From: Thermoproteota archaeon
GTDB taxonomy: Archaea; Korarchaeota; Korarchaeia; Korarchaeales; Korarchaeaceae
Direction: 5' to 3'
Length of the DNA stretch: 32,914 bases
Assembly: GCA_030130125.1 (NCBI GenBank)
Contig: JARZZM010000051.1
Location: 1-32,914 of the forward strand
In this document: positions 17,345-26,195 of the stretch, in pieces
Numbering within the stretch: the first letter of the stretch is position 1
Layout of the letters: every line of letters begins with the position of its first letter
The notes under the pieces: generated by a model
Database searches by the model: none
Told to the model about the DNA's origin: nothing
Seen by the model: only the letters and a program-made list of their open reading frames with translations
Made by a program: the position numbers and the translations under genes

Positions 17345-19531
17345 CTAGCTCTCCAAGGCCCCGAATCCCGTCTTGGGCCTGCGCCTCCCCACCGACACCC
17401 TGAATCCTCTGGTCACGCCTATGACGAACATGGCCACCAAGAGGACGGAGAATGTGAATATGGCTAGATAGAACATCCTGAGTTCCAACGGGGTCACCAC
17501 GACCGTCTCATACCTGTAGCTGGAGGTGGGGGCCTTGATCACGGTCTTGCCGTCCGTCGACTTGTAGTGGATGTCCGTCACCTTTATCCACTGCATCCCC
17601 GTCGTTTGGGTCTTCATGGTGAGTATGAGCTTCACGAAACCCTCGGGCTTGACGGTGTCGCAGACCATCCTCACTCTTATCCTGTCCTCCTTTGGCTCCC
17701 ATACCGGCTGATCGCATGATACTCCCTCACCCTTCTTCACCGTCGGTGGATTGACCATGTAGAATCCCGGGGAGAGCTCCATCTCTACCGTGAGGTCCTT
17801 GGCCTCCCCACTGCCCCTGTTTATCATGTAGATGGAGAAGCCCACCAAGGAGTTCACCACTGTGACGTTCTGGGGTATGTCCTCGACCCTCACCGAGAGC
17901 TGGGGCTTCACTATCGTCACGACGACGGGAGACTTCTGAGCCGACATGAGGACCTTCTGCCCCTCCTTCGGGTCCACATACGTGACCTTGGCGGGGCCGA
18001 AGGTTGCCACGCCCTCCCTCACCGCCTTAAGGGTGTAGGAGAGGGAGAGCATGCTCCCCGGATTGAGCTTGCTTGCGGTGAGCTTGGTCTTGCCCGAGAC
18101 GAGCTTGAATATGTCTTTGGGGTAGTCGTCCTGCACTACAACGTTCGTCGCGGCTGCCGTGCCGTTGTTCCCCACGATCACGTCCACCTTTATCGTCCCG
18201 TTGATGGGTATGGTGGTTGAGGAGATGGTCTTGGTGATGTAAACCTTCGAGTACCCGAACTCCTTCACAGTTATGGTGTAAAGCTTGAACGTCTCGTTGT
18301 AGTAGCCCCTTATGTCGAAGTAGCCGACGGTCAAGTTGACCCTGTACATCATACCTTCAGCATCGCTCGGGATGACTATCCTGAACTCTATCGGCTCGGT
18401 CATCGCTCTGGGAGGCATGTCCGCGTGAACCACCAAGGGAAAGTGACCACCAGCTATGGCTGAGGGCTTGATTATCTCTATCGGGAGATTGGGCTCCACT
18501 TGGGCCTTTATCGTGACGTTGTAAGCGTGGTCGTTGCCGACGTTCTGGACCCTGAAGTTGAAGGTTATCGGGGTTCCCGGATCCACCTGAAGGTCTCCAG
18601 TGGGTTTGCTTACGGAGAGGACCACTCTAGGCGCGCCGGTGTGCCCCTTGTAGACAAGTCCAAAGACCACGTTAATGGAGTCGCTCGTTGACTTGGTGGT
18701 ATTGGGGTTGTATTCGAATATTTTAACGGACCTGTTGGCGTCAAATCCTTGGTATTGGAAGACCATCGGGTAAGTGGCTACGAATCCTATAGTGTAGTTG
18801 CCATACCGCCCCTCCCCGGGTCCCGCGTGGAAGGAGAAGGTTAGTTCGTGGGATTCGTTGACATCGACCCCTCCTAGGGAGATGTTAACTTCATTGCCTG
18901 TCCTCGTACCCATAACGGGCATGACATTGGTCAGATTTATTGAACCCTCCCCCTCCAAGCGATACCAATTCGAATAGACCTTCACCCAATCAATGGGCAT
19001 GGCACCGGTGTTCTTCAGAATGACCGGTACTTGAAACTGTGCATAGGGCTGGTCGAACTCCTTAACTTTGGGAAAATCTATCTCCATAGTCAGGTTAGTC
19101 TCCGGTGAATAAACGGAGTCCAGCAAGTCGAAGTATATTATTCCATTCACCTTGTCAGTCAGATCACCCTTTATGAAAACCTTGTAGAGGATTTTCCCCG
19201 TTCTACTGCAACCCTCCCTGACGGGTATCTCCTTCCTAGTATCCAAGGGAGGGCCGCCAGCGCTTATCTCAGTAGGGACGTAAACAAAGGGCGTGCAAGG
19301 CGCCCCCTCCTTGAGCACCCTAGCTTCTACATACTGAACCGCCCCACCCATGTACATCAACCTAGCTTGGAGCTTAAATCCCCCCGGCAAATCATATCTC
19401 GTCCCGTTCTTCATTGACAGGCCTTTCCAGTCGTATCTAATACCTTGAGCGTCTACCTCTATTATCTTAGGGCTTATCGGGATTAAAAGGGCAGTCAGAA
19501 ATAGCAACATTATTAATGTGGCGTATCTCAT
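17345..19531 (-). CDS. Secreted, C-terminally membrane-anchored CARDB/DUF11-like protein
   Basis: This 728-residue surface protein has an N-terminal signal peptide (basic MR then a hydrophobic run to about residue 20), a long extracellular beta-rich region and one C-terminal membrane helix at about 686-706, followed by a short basic tail. The ectodomain holds repeated beta-sandwich modules recognisable by phrases such as [20 protein letters not shown] and [20 protein letters not shown], typical of CARDB/DUF11-type surface domains. Many Asn-x-Ser/Thr sites suggest glycosylation. Function is unknown; the companion gene at 20354 has the same plan. ATG at 19531 has GGAG 5 bases upstream. The promoter region is shared with the divergent tRNA-Arg gene. 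Confidence 0.8.
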   Translation of the reverse strand: MRYATLIMLLFLTALLIPISPKIIEVDAQGIRYDWKGLSMKNGTRYDLPGGFKLQARLMYMGGAVQYVEARVLKEGAPCTPFVYVPTEISAGGPPLDTRKEIPVREGCSRTGKILYKVFIKGDLTDKVNGIIYFDLLDSVYSPETNLTMEIDFPKVKEFDQPYAQFQVPVILKNTGAMPIDWVKVYSNWYRLEGEGSINLTNVMPVMGTRTGNEVNISLGGVDVNESHELTFSFHAGPGEGRYGNYTIGFVATYPMVFQYQGFDANRSVKIFEYNPNTTKSTSDSINVVFGLVYKGHTGAPRVVLSVSKPTGDLQVDPGTPITFNFRVQNVGNDHAYNVTIKAQVEPNLPIEIIKPSAIAGGHFPLVVHADMPPRAMTEPIEFRIVIPSDAEGMMYRVNLTVGYFDIRGYYNETFKLYTITVKEFGYSKVYITKTISSTTIPINGTIKVDVIVGNNGTAAATNVVVQDDYPKDIFKLVSGKTKLTASKLNPGSMLSLSYTLKAVREGVATFGPAKVTYVDPKEGQKVLMSAQKSPVVVTIVKPQLSVRVEDIPQNVTVVNSLVGFSIYMINRGSGEAKDLTVEMELSPGFYMVNPPTVKKGEGVSCDQPVWEPKEDRIRVRMVCDTVKPEGFVKLILTMKTQTTGMQWIKVTDIHYKSTDGKTVIKAPTSSYRYETVVVTPLELRMFYLAIFTFSVLLVAMFVIGVTRGFRVSVGRRRPKTGFGALES

Positions 19532-19562
19532 TCTCGCTCCGGGAACCGATGGATAGGGGAGT

Positions 19563-19574
19563 ATTAATTATATG
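19563..19574. promoter_or_regulatory. Divergent promoter for tRNA-Arg and the envelope gene
   Basis: TTAATTATATG lies about 30 bases before the tRNA start on the plus strand. Its complement (CATATAATTAA) lies about 35 bases before the ATG at 19531 on the minus strand. A single AT-rich element thus appears to serve both an RNA gene and a secreted-protein gene. Confidence 0.5.
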
Positions 19575-19598
19575 TTCGTCTATGGTCGTATTAACTGG

Positions 19599-19673
19599 GG
19601 GCCCGTAGCTCAGCAAGGATAGAGCGGCGGCCTTCTAAGCCGCAGGTCGGGGGTTCAAGTCCCCCCGGGCCCG
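19599..19673 (+). tRNA. tRNA-Arg (anticodon TCT)
   Basis: The full cloverleaf can be folded: acceptor GGGCCCG with CGGGCCC (7 pairs) and discriminator G at 19673, U8-A9, D stem GCTC/GAGC, anticodon stem GCGGC/GCCGC around the loop CTTCTAA, a 5-base variable loop, and T stem GGGGG/CCCCC with loop TTCAAGT. The anticodon TCT reads AGA/AGG, the arginine codons used heavily by genes in this window. There is no intron and the CCA end is not encoded. A T-rich stretch right after the gene may end transcription. Confidence 0.97.
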
Positions 19674-19696
19674 TTTCTCCGAGGAAAGTTTTCTGT
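19674..19696 (+). terminator. Possible T-rich terminator of the tRNA gene
   Basis: Directly after the tRNA comes TTTCTCC, and about 10 bases later GTTTTCTG. Short T-runs of this type are the usual archaeal stop signal for transcription; no hairpin is needed or convincing here. Confidence 0.35.
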
Positions 19697-19749
19697 GAGT
19701 GAGCCGCTTTATCGCCTAAGGTTTGGTGGATGATGGATTTCTTATTGTC

Positions 19750-20364
19750 CTAATTAGGCCAGTAGGGTCCCAGCATCATCTTCCTTAGATCTACGTATTT
19801 CTCACCGTGTACGTATATGGGAACCCTCCTCACTCGGGAAAGAGGGAGCTTACCTAGCCACTGCAGCCCCACCTTGCTCCCCTGCTTGGGATGAACTATG
19901 ATAAGGTAACTCCTAGTCTCATCCAAGTCTAAAGCGTACTCTCCGGCTATTGCCAGTATTAGCCTGTCAGTGGCGGCGTATAGGTCCTCCTGACTGCTAC
20001 CTTGGATCCGAACTGTGGAGTTCCTCGGGAATATGTGGACACCGGTTTCTCCTGAGAGAGTGATTAGGAGTGTTACGTTACCTTGGGGGACCGTGCCTAA
20101 GGGTCCGACCAGTATACTGGTCTCATTCAAATTTCCGCCAGAGAAGAACGAAAGTGTCAGTGTGATCGCGTAGGAGGATAGACCTATGCTCCCAGACCCC
20201 TCCTTCATGGTCTGGTTTAGGGGATAGGTTATGGTGACGTACCACTTGCCATGCCCCTGAGTGGGTTGAGAAGGGTTCTCCTTCAGAAGAAAGGAGTAGG
20301 CGACAAGCCCCGCGATAGCCAGAGCTGCTAGAGCTGGGATTATCACCAAGTACTTAGCTTCCAA
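19750..20364 (-). CDS. Small membrane-anchored envelope protein, function unknown
   Basis: I do not recognise this 204-residue protein. It has one N-terminal hydrophobic helix (about residues 4-26) that would act as a signal anchor or uncleaved signal, then a Ser/Thr/Gly-rich, probably extracellular beta-rich domain with several N-glycosylation-type sites, ending in PYWPN. The TTG start at 20364 has GGAGGAG 8 bases upstream and overlaps the end of the upstream toroid/CARDB gene by 11 bases, so the two are one operon. Its short length and coupled position suggest an accessory subunit of that protein; this is inference. Confidence 0.75.
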   Translation of the reverse strand: MEAKYLVIIPALAALAIAGLVAYSFLLKENPSQPTQGHGKWYVTITYPLNQTMKEGSGSIGLSSYAITLTLSFFSGGNLNETSILVGPLGTVPQGNVTLLITLSGETGVHIFPRNSTVRIQGSSQEDLYAATDRLILAIAGEYALDLDETRSYLIIVHPKQGSKVGLQWLGKLPLSRVRRVPIYVHGEKYVDLRKMMLGPYWPN

Positions 20365-22786
20365 AGGGACTCCTCCTCCCTCTTCCCCTCCTCCTAGTTG
20401 TCCGGGCCACCAAGGGCGATACTCTTCTCATGCTCTCCTTAGATCTCCTCACCCTGTTGTATAGCCTTATCGCCATGAGGACAGCTATCACTAATATTAT
20501 CACGGATATCAGGTAGATGAAGTTCTTGGATACCCTAACTCTCACCTTAATTATGGTCGAGTCAGAGAACTGGGGCATGCTCCTGCCTATGGAGTCCTTG
20601 TACTCGTATCCCACGCTGATAAAGCTGCCCAGTTCAGTGGCCGGGTAGAAGTTGGTCGCCTTTAACCTGAGAGGTATGGTCATTGTATCGCCGGACTTCA
20701 GCTTGTCTATCCTCAGAAGCATGGAACCATCTGGATTCGGCCTGAGGAGGACATCCTCGGGGACCATGCTCAGGTTCAGAGTTATTCCCTCTCCAGTGGC
20801 TATCTTCAGCTCCACCTCTGTAGCATCCTCGTTTCCGGTGTTTGAGAGGGCCACGACCAGTCCCTCCTCCTCATCCCACTCAAGTTGGAGATTGGTGGTG
20901 TTTGATGAGAGGATAACGTAGGGCCTCAATATGGTGACCTTGACCTCCTTGCTTATGTTGTGAACTTCACCCCTAGCATCGGTGTAGGTTATCAGCGTGG
21001 TGGATAGGATCTGGGGTCCGGGAGGCGCGTCGGTGGGGATAGCCTGGTAGATTAGGGCCAACCTGGCACCTGGCTCCAAGGGGTTAGGAATCACGTAACT
21101 ACCCAGACTGTTAGTTGAGGTCACTAATGCGGTTCCATTTCCGGGAAAGCTGGTAACCAGCTCGAACCCCGCGCCCAGCTTCTCGATCATGCTTATGTCC
21201 ACTATGGGCAGGTCCCCGGTGTTGGACATAACAAGAGTAACGTTGACGGGTTTCCTCAACTGGACGGTGGTTGGTTTCACGGTTTTGGACTCGAGGGAGA
21301 GCCTAGGATTCCTCAAGATCCTGAAGATGAGGCTCTTCGTGAAGAGCGGTTTACCAGAATTTGCCTCTTTTATAAACAGCTTAACCGTCACGTTCACGGG
21401 TGAGGGCACTTGATCTGGGGCGGCAATCTTTATCGAGAAATCCTTAGATTTACCGCCCGAGAGGGTGATCTTCGATTGTGGTTTAGATGAGAGGGCCGCT
21501 GGAGATCCAACATCCAAATTCATGAGTAAGGATAGGGGGTTGGATATCTTGTTCTCCACCTTAACCTTGAGGGTGATCTCAGTTCCCTCCACGACGACTG
21601 GAGGATTGTAATCGCCGTATCCTCCGATGAAATAAGCTTGGGCTGAAATTGACGACACCCTCAACCAGTAGGCGAATATTGAAACGTAAGTGTAGGTATA
21701 GGCGTACCTCAACCAAACGAAGGGCAGATTGGTAAAGAGCCCGTCCGATCTTATAGTGGACGCGAGGTCCACGAGGAGTGGTTCGTAACTTGCAACGAAC
21801 TTGTCTGTCTCTAAATAGCCCAGAGAGGAGAACTTGGCTAGGGCATTGAGCGCTAGTGCCGTGGTTATCTCGTAGGTTCCGGATGAGTAAGCCTGCTTAA
21901 CGTTACTCTCCAAGTAAGCGACGACCCCCTTCACCAGACCATAGTCCACATCGAAACCGAGGAACATGGCTTCTGCGAGAGCGTCAGCAACATCTCCAGT
22001 TACTTGGACGGATGAGGATTTCTCCTCCTGCCAGTAATTGAAGTCCTTACTCTTTTTGGAAGTGGCTACGAGGAATGATATCGCCTTCCTGACGCTATTG
22101 TCCAAGCCTGCTACTCTCACACCTGCTTCTTTGGCAGCAAGTATGGCCCTGAGGGCCTGCGCAGTGATGCTGGGGCTGGGTTCCTTCAGCTGGAACACAT
22201 CGGCCTCGGGCATCCTCCCCCACCCACCTCCCTCACTCTGAAGGGATATGAGCTGAGACACCGAGTGGGCGAGAGAGGGAAGCTTCTCTCTAGGAAGGGC
22301 GCCAGCCGCGAAGGCGCCTGCCACGGCCCTTATAGCTTGGGCGCTGAAGGACACGTCCACCAGTCTCCCGCTTACATCGGAACCCCAGAGACCGTTGTTC
22401 TTAGCACGCTCGAGCATCCAAGTGGTCATGGATGCCAGCCTAGTCTTAGCTCTAGACACCTCGCCTTCATCGAAATCCATGAAGTTAGAGGCCTGGAGAG
22501 CCTCCGCGAGAATAAGTGATGCGTATATATTGAACTCCAAGTCTGGTATGGCTCCAAAGGTGAAACCGCTCTTGTCCACATAGAGCACCCCGTTTACGTA
22601 GCCATAACTTCCCTGCGGGATCTCGCTAGGGGAGTTGTACTCGGGGACCCTAGTTACTGCCCTCAGAGGCCCTTCAACAGCCTGCTCTATTATCTCCCTA
22701 GGAGTTTGCGAGGAAGTAAGCACTATCTGAGGGATAAGCAGGACAATTAGGAGTAGAGGCAGTAGCGAAGACCTCTCCATTCCCAT
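20354..22786 (-). CDS. Secreted alpha/alpha-toroid plus CARDB-like, C-terminally anchored protein
   Basis: This is an 810-residue envelope protein: signal peptide (MGMERSSLLPLLLIVLLIP), an alpha-helical region to about residue 370 with prenyltransferase/A2M-like alpha/alpha-toroid features (repeated SFSAQAIRAV, the QW-like QSEGGGWGRM, ITAQALRAIL, TTALALNALAK), then several beta-sandwich CARDB/DUF11-like modules to about 745, one membrane helix (about 754-776) and a very basic tail of about 34 residues on the inside. Function is unknown; enzymatic use of the toroid is not implied. I chose the ATG at 22786: a TATA box about 29 bases upstream predicts an almost leaderless mRNA, while the longer in-frame ATG at 22837 lies upstream of that TATA. 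Confidence 0.8.
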   Translation of the reverse strand: MGMERSSLLPLLLIVLLIPQIVLTSSQTPREIIEQAVEGPLRAVTRVPEYNSPSEIPQGSYGYVNGVLYVDKSGFTFGAIPDLEFNIYASLILAEALQASNFMDFDEGEVSRAKTRLASMTTWMLERAKNNGLWGSDVSGRLVDVSFSAQAIRAVAGAFAAGALPREKLPSLAHSVSQLISLQSEGGGWGRMPEADVFQLKEPSPSITAQALRAILAAKEAGVRVAGLDNSVRKAISFLVATSKKSKDFNYWQEEKSSSVQVTGDVADALAEAMFLGFDVDYGLVKGVVAYLESNVKQAYSSGTYEITTALALNALAKFSSLGYLETDKFVASYEPLLVDLASTIRSDGLFTNLPFVWLRYAYTYTYVSIFAYWLRVSSISAQAYFIGGYGDYNPPVVVEGTEITLKVKVENKISNPLSLLMNLDVGSPAALSSKPQSKITLSGGKSKDFSIKIAAPDQVPSPVNVTVKLFIKEANSGKPLFTKSLIFRILRNPRLSLESKTVKPTTVQLRKPVNVTLVMSNTGDLPIVDISMIEKLGAGFELVTSFPGNGTALVTSTNSLGSYVIPNPLEPGARLALIYQAIPTDAPPGPQILSTTLITYTDARGEVHNISKEVKVTILRPYVILSSNTTNLQLEWDEEEGLVVALSNTGNEDATEVELKIATGEGITLNLSMVPEDVLLRPNPDGSMLLRIDKLKSGDTMTIPLRLKATNFYPATELGSFISVGYEYKDSIGRSMPQFSDSTIIKVRVRVSKNFIYLISVIILVIAVLMAIRLYNRVRRSKESMRRVSPLVARTTRRRGRGRRSPFGS

Positions 22787-22810
22787 ACCCGCTTGGTAGT
22801 GATGGATGAA

Positions 22811-22820
22811 TATATAAGGT
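22811..22820 (-). promoter_or_regulatory. TATA box of the toroid/CARDB gene
   Basis: ACCTTATATA on the minus strand is centred about 29 bases before the ATG at 22786, predicting a leader of only a few bases. Further TATA-like stretches (CTATATAGAT near 22843-22852, CCTTATATAT near 22886-22895) lie upstream and could be secondary promoters. Confidence 0.55.
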
Positions 22821-22892
22821 GGGATGGATGCTCGCATGAAATCTATATAGACAGTTGACTAAAGAGGGTTGATCGGACAGTGGAGATATATA

Positions 22893-22928
22893 AGGATCAG
22901 CTCGGAGTCTTCATGCTTTTCTGATCCT
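22893..22928. repeat. 8-base inverted repeat next to a TATA-like element
   Basis: AGGATCAG (22893-22900) and CTGATCCT (22921-22928) form a perfect inverted repeat with a 20-base spacer. On the minus strand it directly precedes TTATATAT, so it could be an operator; as RNA it would be a modest hairpin. It lies between the S-layer gene end and the next promoter. Confidence 0.45.
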
Positions 22929-22965
22929 AGGAGTGGAGGGAATCAGGACACAGACATAACGAGAC

Positions 22966-22989
22966 AGAACAGAAAATAAAAGAAAGGGG
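22966..22989 (-). terminator. T-rich terminator of the S-layer gene
   Basis: Starting a few bases after the S-layer stop codon the minus strand reads CTTTCTTTTATTTTCTG, a run of short T-tracts of the sort that ends archaeal transcription. No stable hairpin is required. Confidence 0.55.
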
Positions 22990-22994
22990 AGGGT

Positions 22995-25736
22995 TCAGCT
23001 GCTGGGCAGCCCGACCGGGACTACCAGCACAGGCTGCACAGTGACCTTAGTAGGCACAGTGGTCGGCCTTATACCGATGACTATGACGGCAGGAGCGTTG
23101 TCGCCGACACCAGCGTTGTAGTAGGTCTGTATTGTGGTGTTAGCCAGTTTGGTCGGGTCGGCCAACGCTATGCTAGCTGCGAGCGTACCGAACCTGTCGG
23201 TACCAGCAACGACCAGTATAGCCTTGTCCTCATTCCACGGGTTGGTCTTGGCATACTGGATCACGCCGAGGCCGTTACCACCTTCGATCTTGTACACATA
23301 GGTGGTATCTATGGTCGGGTCTATCAGCTTGATGGCGTAGGTCAAGTTAATGTCCCTCTCACCAGGAGCACCCTGTGGGTTGTACAGCCACGTGGTCTTG
23401 CCGTCGGTCTTGTACAGTATGTATAGGTTACCGGTGTCGTTCAGATAGTCCACGAGCGTATTGACCAGAGGACCACCGACGAGTATGAGGTTCTTGTCCA
23501 CTACGTCCTCGCTTAGAGTCTCACCGTCGAAGACCCAGTCGTCCATGTATGCTATCGGGGCCCTTATGAAGCTGAAGACCTCCTCCGGGTTGGCGAAGTT
23601 GAAGTACAGGTCCTTGTACTCATCTGGCGTTACATCCTCGAATACGGTGCCGCCCTCGGGCGTGGACACCGGTACGAGCTCAGTAGCGCCAGTGAATATG
23701 CCGTCACCATCCCTGTCCTCCACTCTGTCGTAGATACCAGCGAACACTCCAGTGGCGTTTATCGGATAGAGCCAGTTGAGCTGCCAGTGATAGACTGCGA
23801 GGGTCACATCCTCGGTATTATAATCAGCGTAGGTGTCGAAGCCAAGGTACTTGCCGCATCCCTCGATCTCGGGAGCGTACTCGCTCACAAGCTCGTCGGG
23901 CTCGGCGAAGGACTCACACTCGAGCTCTTTCATCACTTCATCCTTCTGTGTGAACTCGTAGAGACCCCAAGTCGGTCCACAAGCGGGTCCGCAGTATTCG
24001 CCAGCTATTCCAGGTGGCAGCGCGGGGCACTCCTGTCCAGCAACGAGCTGCTTGCTCACCACGCTGGTGAACCAGTAGTCCTTACCACCGACCACGAGGT
24101 GTCCGTCCTCGTTGAGAGGTTCATACCAGCCGGTCTCGTTCTGTGTGAAGAGCGTAGCTCCCAGCGTACCGGACTTCACCACCATGTACCAGACAACATC
24201 CTCCTTGTCGCTGTCGGTGTAGTAGCCACTTATGCCCAAGAAGGCCTCGTCCTCAGCGAGACCCTCAAGCCATGGGCCGAAGACGGTCTGCTCATCAACT
24301 ATGTAGCCCTTAGCCTCATAGAAGTGACTGGCAGCATTAGCTACGTCGCTACCTGTGGCGTATGAGAGGAGCATGTTACCTCCAGCGAACACCCTAGGAC
24401 CGGTGGGATCTGGATAGTTTGACAGCTCGATTATCACATCCACATTAGCGCTTCCCACATCGGAGTCAGCAGCATTGGCGTAGTCGGAGCCAGCAGGGTG
24501 AGGCCATCCGTAGGTGCTGTCGAAGAACCATACGGTGTTGTCCCAGTCGAAGGCCCTATCTCCAGTGCCAGTAGTCTCACCGTGGCCAGGATAGATGTTG
24601 GGAGCGAGCACTAGCGAGTAGAAGTCCATGGTCACGGTCTCGAGAACCTCGTCAACATCCCTGACGGTTATTCCGAAGTAGGGTACCAGCCTCTCATCGT
24701 CAGAGATCACGTCATCTCCATCTATGTCAGCGAGTATATAGATGTCCCTGTGTATCATGCTGTAGAGGAACTTCTCGAAGGTGGTGGGGTCGTTATCTTC
24801 AGGTACACCACCAGCACTCTCTATGTGGAAGTAGTCCACAGGCGTATCGGTCCCTATCTTGTAGACCACGAAGCCAACACTATAGGTGTCAGGCTCCTTA
24901 ACCTCGACAGTCTCAGCCACGAGCTTGTAGCCCATCCAAGGCAGGGTTATCTCGGTTCCTTTCTTAACATCTATCGGGTTAAGCGGGTGTATGAAGTAGA
25001 AACCGCCGTGGGACCAGCTGTAGGTTATGGGTCCGTCGACTGGGTCGTAATCCTTGGTGGTGTCCCAAGCATCATAGTCAAACGTGAAGCTACCGGGGCA
25101 GTCGAAGCTGAGCGGAGTAGCATACGAGGATCTCTCATTGTCAGTGTAGGCGGGCGGGAAGTAGTCAGGAGCGAAGACCACCCACTCCTTCAGATCATCA
25201 GGGTCTACCTCGAGGCCTATGGAGTAGGTTATCTGAGTGGGGTTATCAACGCTCTTCACGCTAGAGGGCACGAACACGTATCCGTCGTGTAGCGGGTATA
25301 TCTGATCAAAGCCCGGCTCTCCATCCCAATTCCAACTCCATAGGAATCCCCAGAAGGTATCGGAGTCCTTCCAGTCGCCAACAAGATCTAAAGCCTGGTA
25401 TCTGTGTCCGTACACCTCAGCAGTGAAGCTACCATGATAGAGTGTTATACCATTGGCGGCGGCGTGCTTAGCGTCCACCCACATGGCATTGGTATAGTAC
25501 AGGTGGGAGGCTATCTTGGCAGCTAAGAGAGTGGCACCAAGGACATCCTCGGGAGCGGCCTTGCTGCCCAATATTATGGCTATGTCTGGGGTACCATCGA
25601 AGTCATAGTCTATTGTGCCATCCTGCACGAAGGGTTGCGGGAACATGTGGATCGGGTAGGCCATAGCAGGGAGAAGACTAGCTCCCAGCAGCACTACTAA
25701 GGCCGCTATTATGTACATATTCTTCATAGCCTTCAT
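22995..25736 (-). CDS. S-layer protein
   Basis: This 913-residue secreted protein probably forms the paracrystalline surface layer. It has a cleavable signal peptide (to about AMA at residue 26), then an acidic, Asp/Glu/Tyr-rich, Lys-poor ectodomain. Archaeal S-layer hallmarks are the N-terminal DIAIILGSKAAPEDVLGATL and the C-terminal NLILVGGPLVN plus AILVVAGTDRFGTLAASIAL, which resemble the split S-layer domain of methanococcal-type proteins. There is no C-terminal membrane helix, so it needs another anchor. The ATG at 25736 has GGAGGTG 6 bases upstream, a strong site that suits a very abundant protein. Neighbouring genes encode anchored envelope proteins. Confidence 0.88.
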   Translation of the reverse strand: MKAMKNMYIIAALVVLLGASLLPAMAYPIHMFPQPFVQDGTIDYDFDGTPDIAIILGSKAAPEDVLGATLLAAKIASHLYYTNAMWVDAKHAAANGITLYHGSFTAEVYGHRYQALDLVGDWKDSDTFWGFLWSWNWDGEPGFDQIYPLHDGYVFVPSSVKSVDNPTQITYSIGLEVDPDDLKEWVVFAPDYFPPAYTDNERSSYATPLSFDCPGSFTFDYDAWDTTKDYDPVDGPITYSWSHGGFYFIHPLNPIDVKKGTEITLPWMGYKLVAETVEVKEPDTYSVGFVVYKIGTDTPVDYFHIESAGGVPEDNDPTTFEKFLYSMIHRDIYILADIDGDDVISDDERLVPYFGITVRDVDEVLETVTMDFYSLVLAPNIYPGHGETTGTGDRAFDWDNTVWFFDSTYGWPHPAGSDYANAADSDVGSANVDVIIELSNYPDPTGPRVFAGGNMLLSYATGSDVANAASHFYEAKGYIVDEQTVFGPWLEGLAEDEAFLGISGYYTDSDKEDVVWYMVVKSGTLGATLFTQNETGWYEPLNEDGHLVVGGKDYWFTSVVSKQLVAGQECPALPPGIAGEYCGPACGPTWGLYEFTQKDEVMKELECESFAEPDELVSEYAPEIEGCGKYLGFDTYADYNTEDVTLAVYHWQLNWLYPINATGVFAGIYDRVEDRDGDGIFTGATELVPVSTPEGGTVFEDVTPDEYKDLYFNFANPEEVFSFIRAPIAYMDDWVFDGETLSEDVVDKNLILVGGPLVNTLVDYLNDTGNLYILYKTDGKTTWLYNPQGAPGERDINLTYAIKLIDPTIDTTYVYKIEGGNGLGVIQYAKTNPWNEDKAILVVAGTDRFGTLAASIALADPTKLANTTIQTYYNAGVGDNAPAVIVIGIRPTTVPTKVTVQPVLVVPVGLPSS

Positions 25737-25741
25737 AGTAA

Positions 25742-25748
25742 CACCTCC
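25742..25748 (-). promoter_or_regulatory. Strong ribosome binding site of the S-layer gene
   Basis: GGAGGTG with 5-6 bases to the ATG at 25736; it is among the best matches to the expected 16S rRNA tail in the window and decides the start over the in-frame ATGs at codons 4 and 7. Confidence 0.75.
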
Positions 25749-25751
25749 CCA

Positions 25752-25771
25752 TTGCCACTTACCCGTGGCAA
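25752..25771 (-). promoter_or_regulatory. Leader hairpin of the S-layer mRNA
   Basis: TTGCCAC and GTGGCAA form a perfect 7-base-pair stem with a 6-base loop. The predicted transcription start (about 25777) is only a few bases before it, so the mRNA would begin almost at the hairpin, which ends just before the ribosome binding site. This arrangement could protect the 5' end or keep the binding site exposed. Confidence 0.6.
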
Positions 25772-25798
25772 GGGGGCTGAGGGTCGGTGGAGGGAGGC

Positions 25799-25808
25799 TT
25801 ATAAAATT
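25799..25808 (-). promoter_or_regulatory. TATA box of the S-layer gene
   Basis: The minus strand reads AATAATTTTATAAG through this stretch. Transcription should start near 25777, giving a leader of about 41 bases with a hairpin and a strong ribosome binding site, in contrast to the leaderless genes elsewhere in the window. Confidence 0.6.
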
Positions 25809-25823
25809 ATTGTCATCAGGACT

Positions 25824-25843
25824 GTTGCAAAACGTTGCACAAC
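25824..25843. promoter_or_regulatory. Possible operator upstream of the S-layer promoter
   Basis: GTTGCAAAACGTTGCACAAC is a gapped palindrome (GTTG, AACGTT, CAAC) that also contains GTTGCA twice at a 10-base interval, one helical turn. It lies about 45-65 bases before the predicted start, where archaeal activators commonly bind. The regulator is unknown. Confidence 0.4.
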
Positions 25844-25859
25844 ATTCATAAGGCTTCTT

Positions 25860-26190
25860 AGGCCTGATCTGCGCAGCGAACGGGGTGTATACAGTTCAAA
25901 CTCCATTAAACTTAGATCTTCAGCACTACCTACTTATGGACTTCTTATTTTGTTTGCTCCCAAGTTGCTCTGATAACCATCCTTTGAATGTATGACTGTC
26001 ATGTAAAGGTAGCTTCTCTGATGATCAGTTATAAATCATACCCAAGGTCTCTCTCAAAGCCCTTCAAGGAGGTAATTTTAGGCGTACCCCTTTTTAGACT
26101 CCTTAAAGTTTTCGGAGTTCCCTCTAGACATATTACTACCTATAACTACTTAAAAGTGTGAGCTTAGGCGTAATGCTGCTATAATTTCTA
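25860..26190. other. AT-rich intergenic stretch without a recognisable gene
   Basis: I read this stretch in both directions and found no convincing ORF, tRNA, C/D-box pair or mobile-element end. It is visibly richer in A+T than the genes around it. The 9-mer TTAGGCGTA occurs at 26078 and 26164, and again at 26691 inside the aIF2-alpha gene. It separates the outward end of the replication-translation operon from the S-layer promoter. Confidence 0.5.
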
Positions 26191-26195
26191 GGGTC

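Noticed and set aside
19748-19757. Palindrome CCTAATTAGG
   Set aside because: It coincides with the last codons and stop of the small envelope gene and is short enough to be chance.
22787-22837. Longer start (ATG at 22837) for the toroid/CARDB protein
   Set aside because: It would place the best TATA box inside the coding region and add 17 residues ahead of a good signal peptide.
24750-25292. 180-codon plus-strand ORF opposite the S-layer gene
   Set aside because: A shadow frame produced by the biased codon use of the S-layer gene; no ribosome binding site, promoter or recognisable motif.
26017-26090. C/D-box small RNA suggested by CTGATGA
   Set aside because: No matching CTGA D box at a suitable distance and no terminal stem.
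25844-26195. Remnant of a mobile element in the AT-rich gap
   Set aside because: No terminal inverted repeats, target duplication or transposase-like reading frame could be seen.
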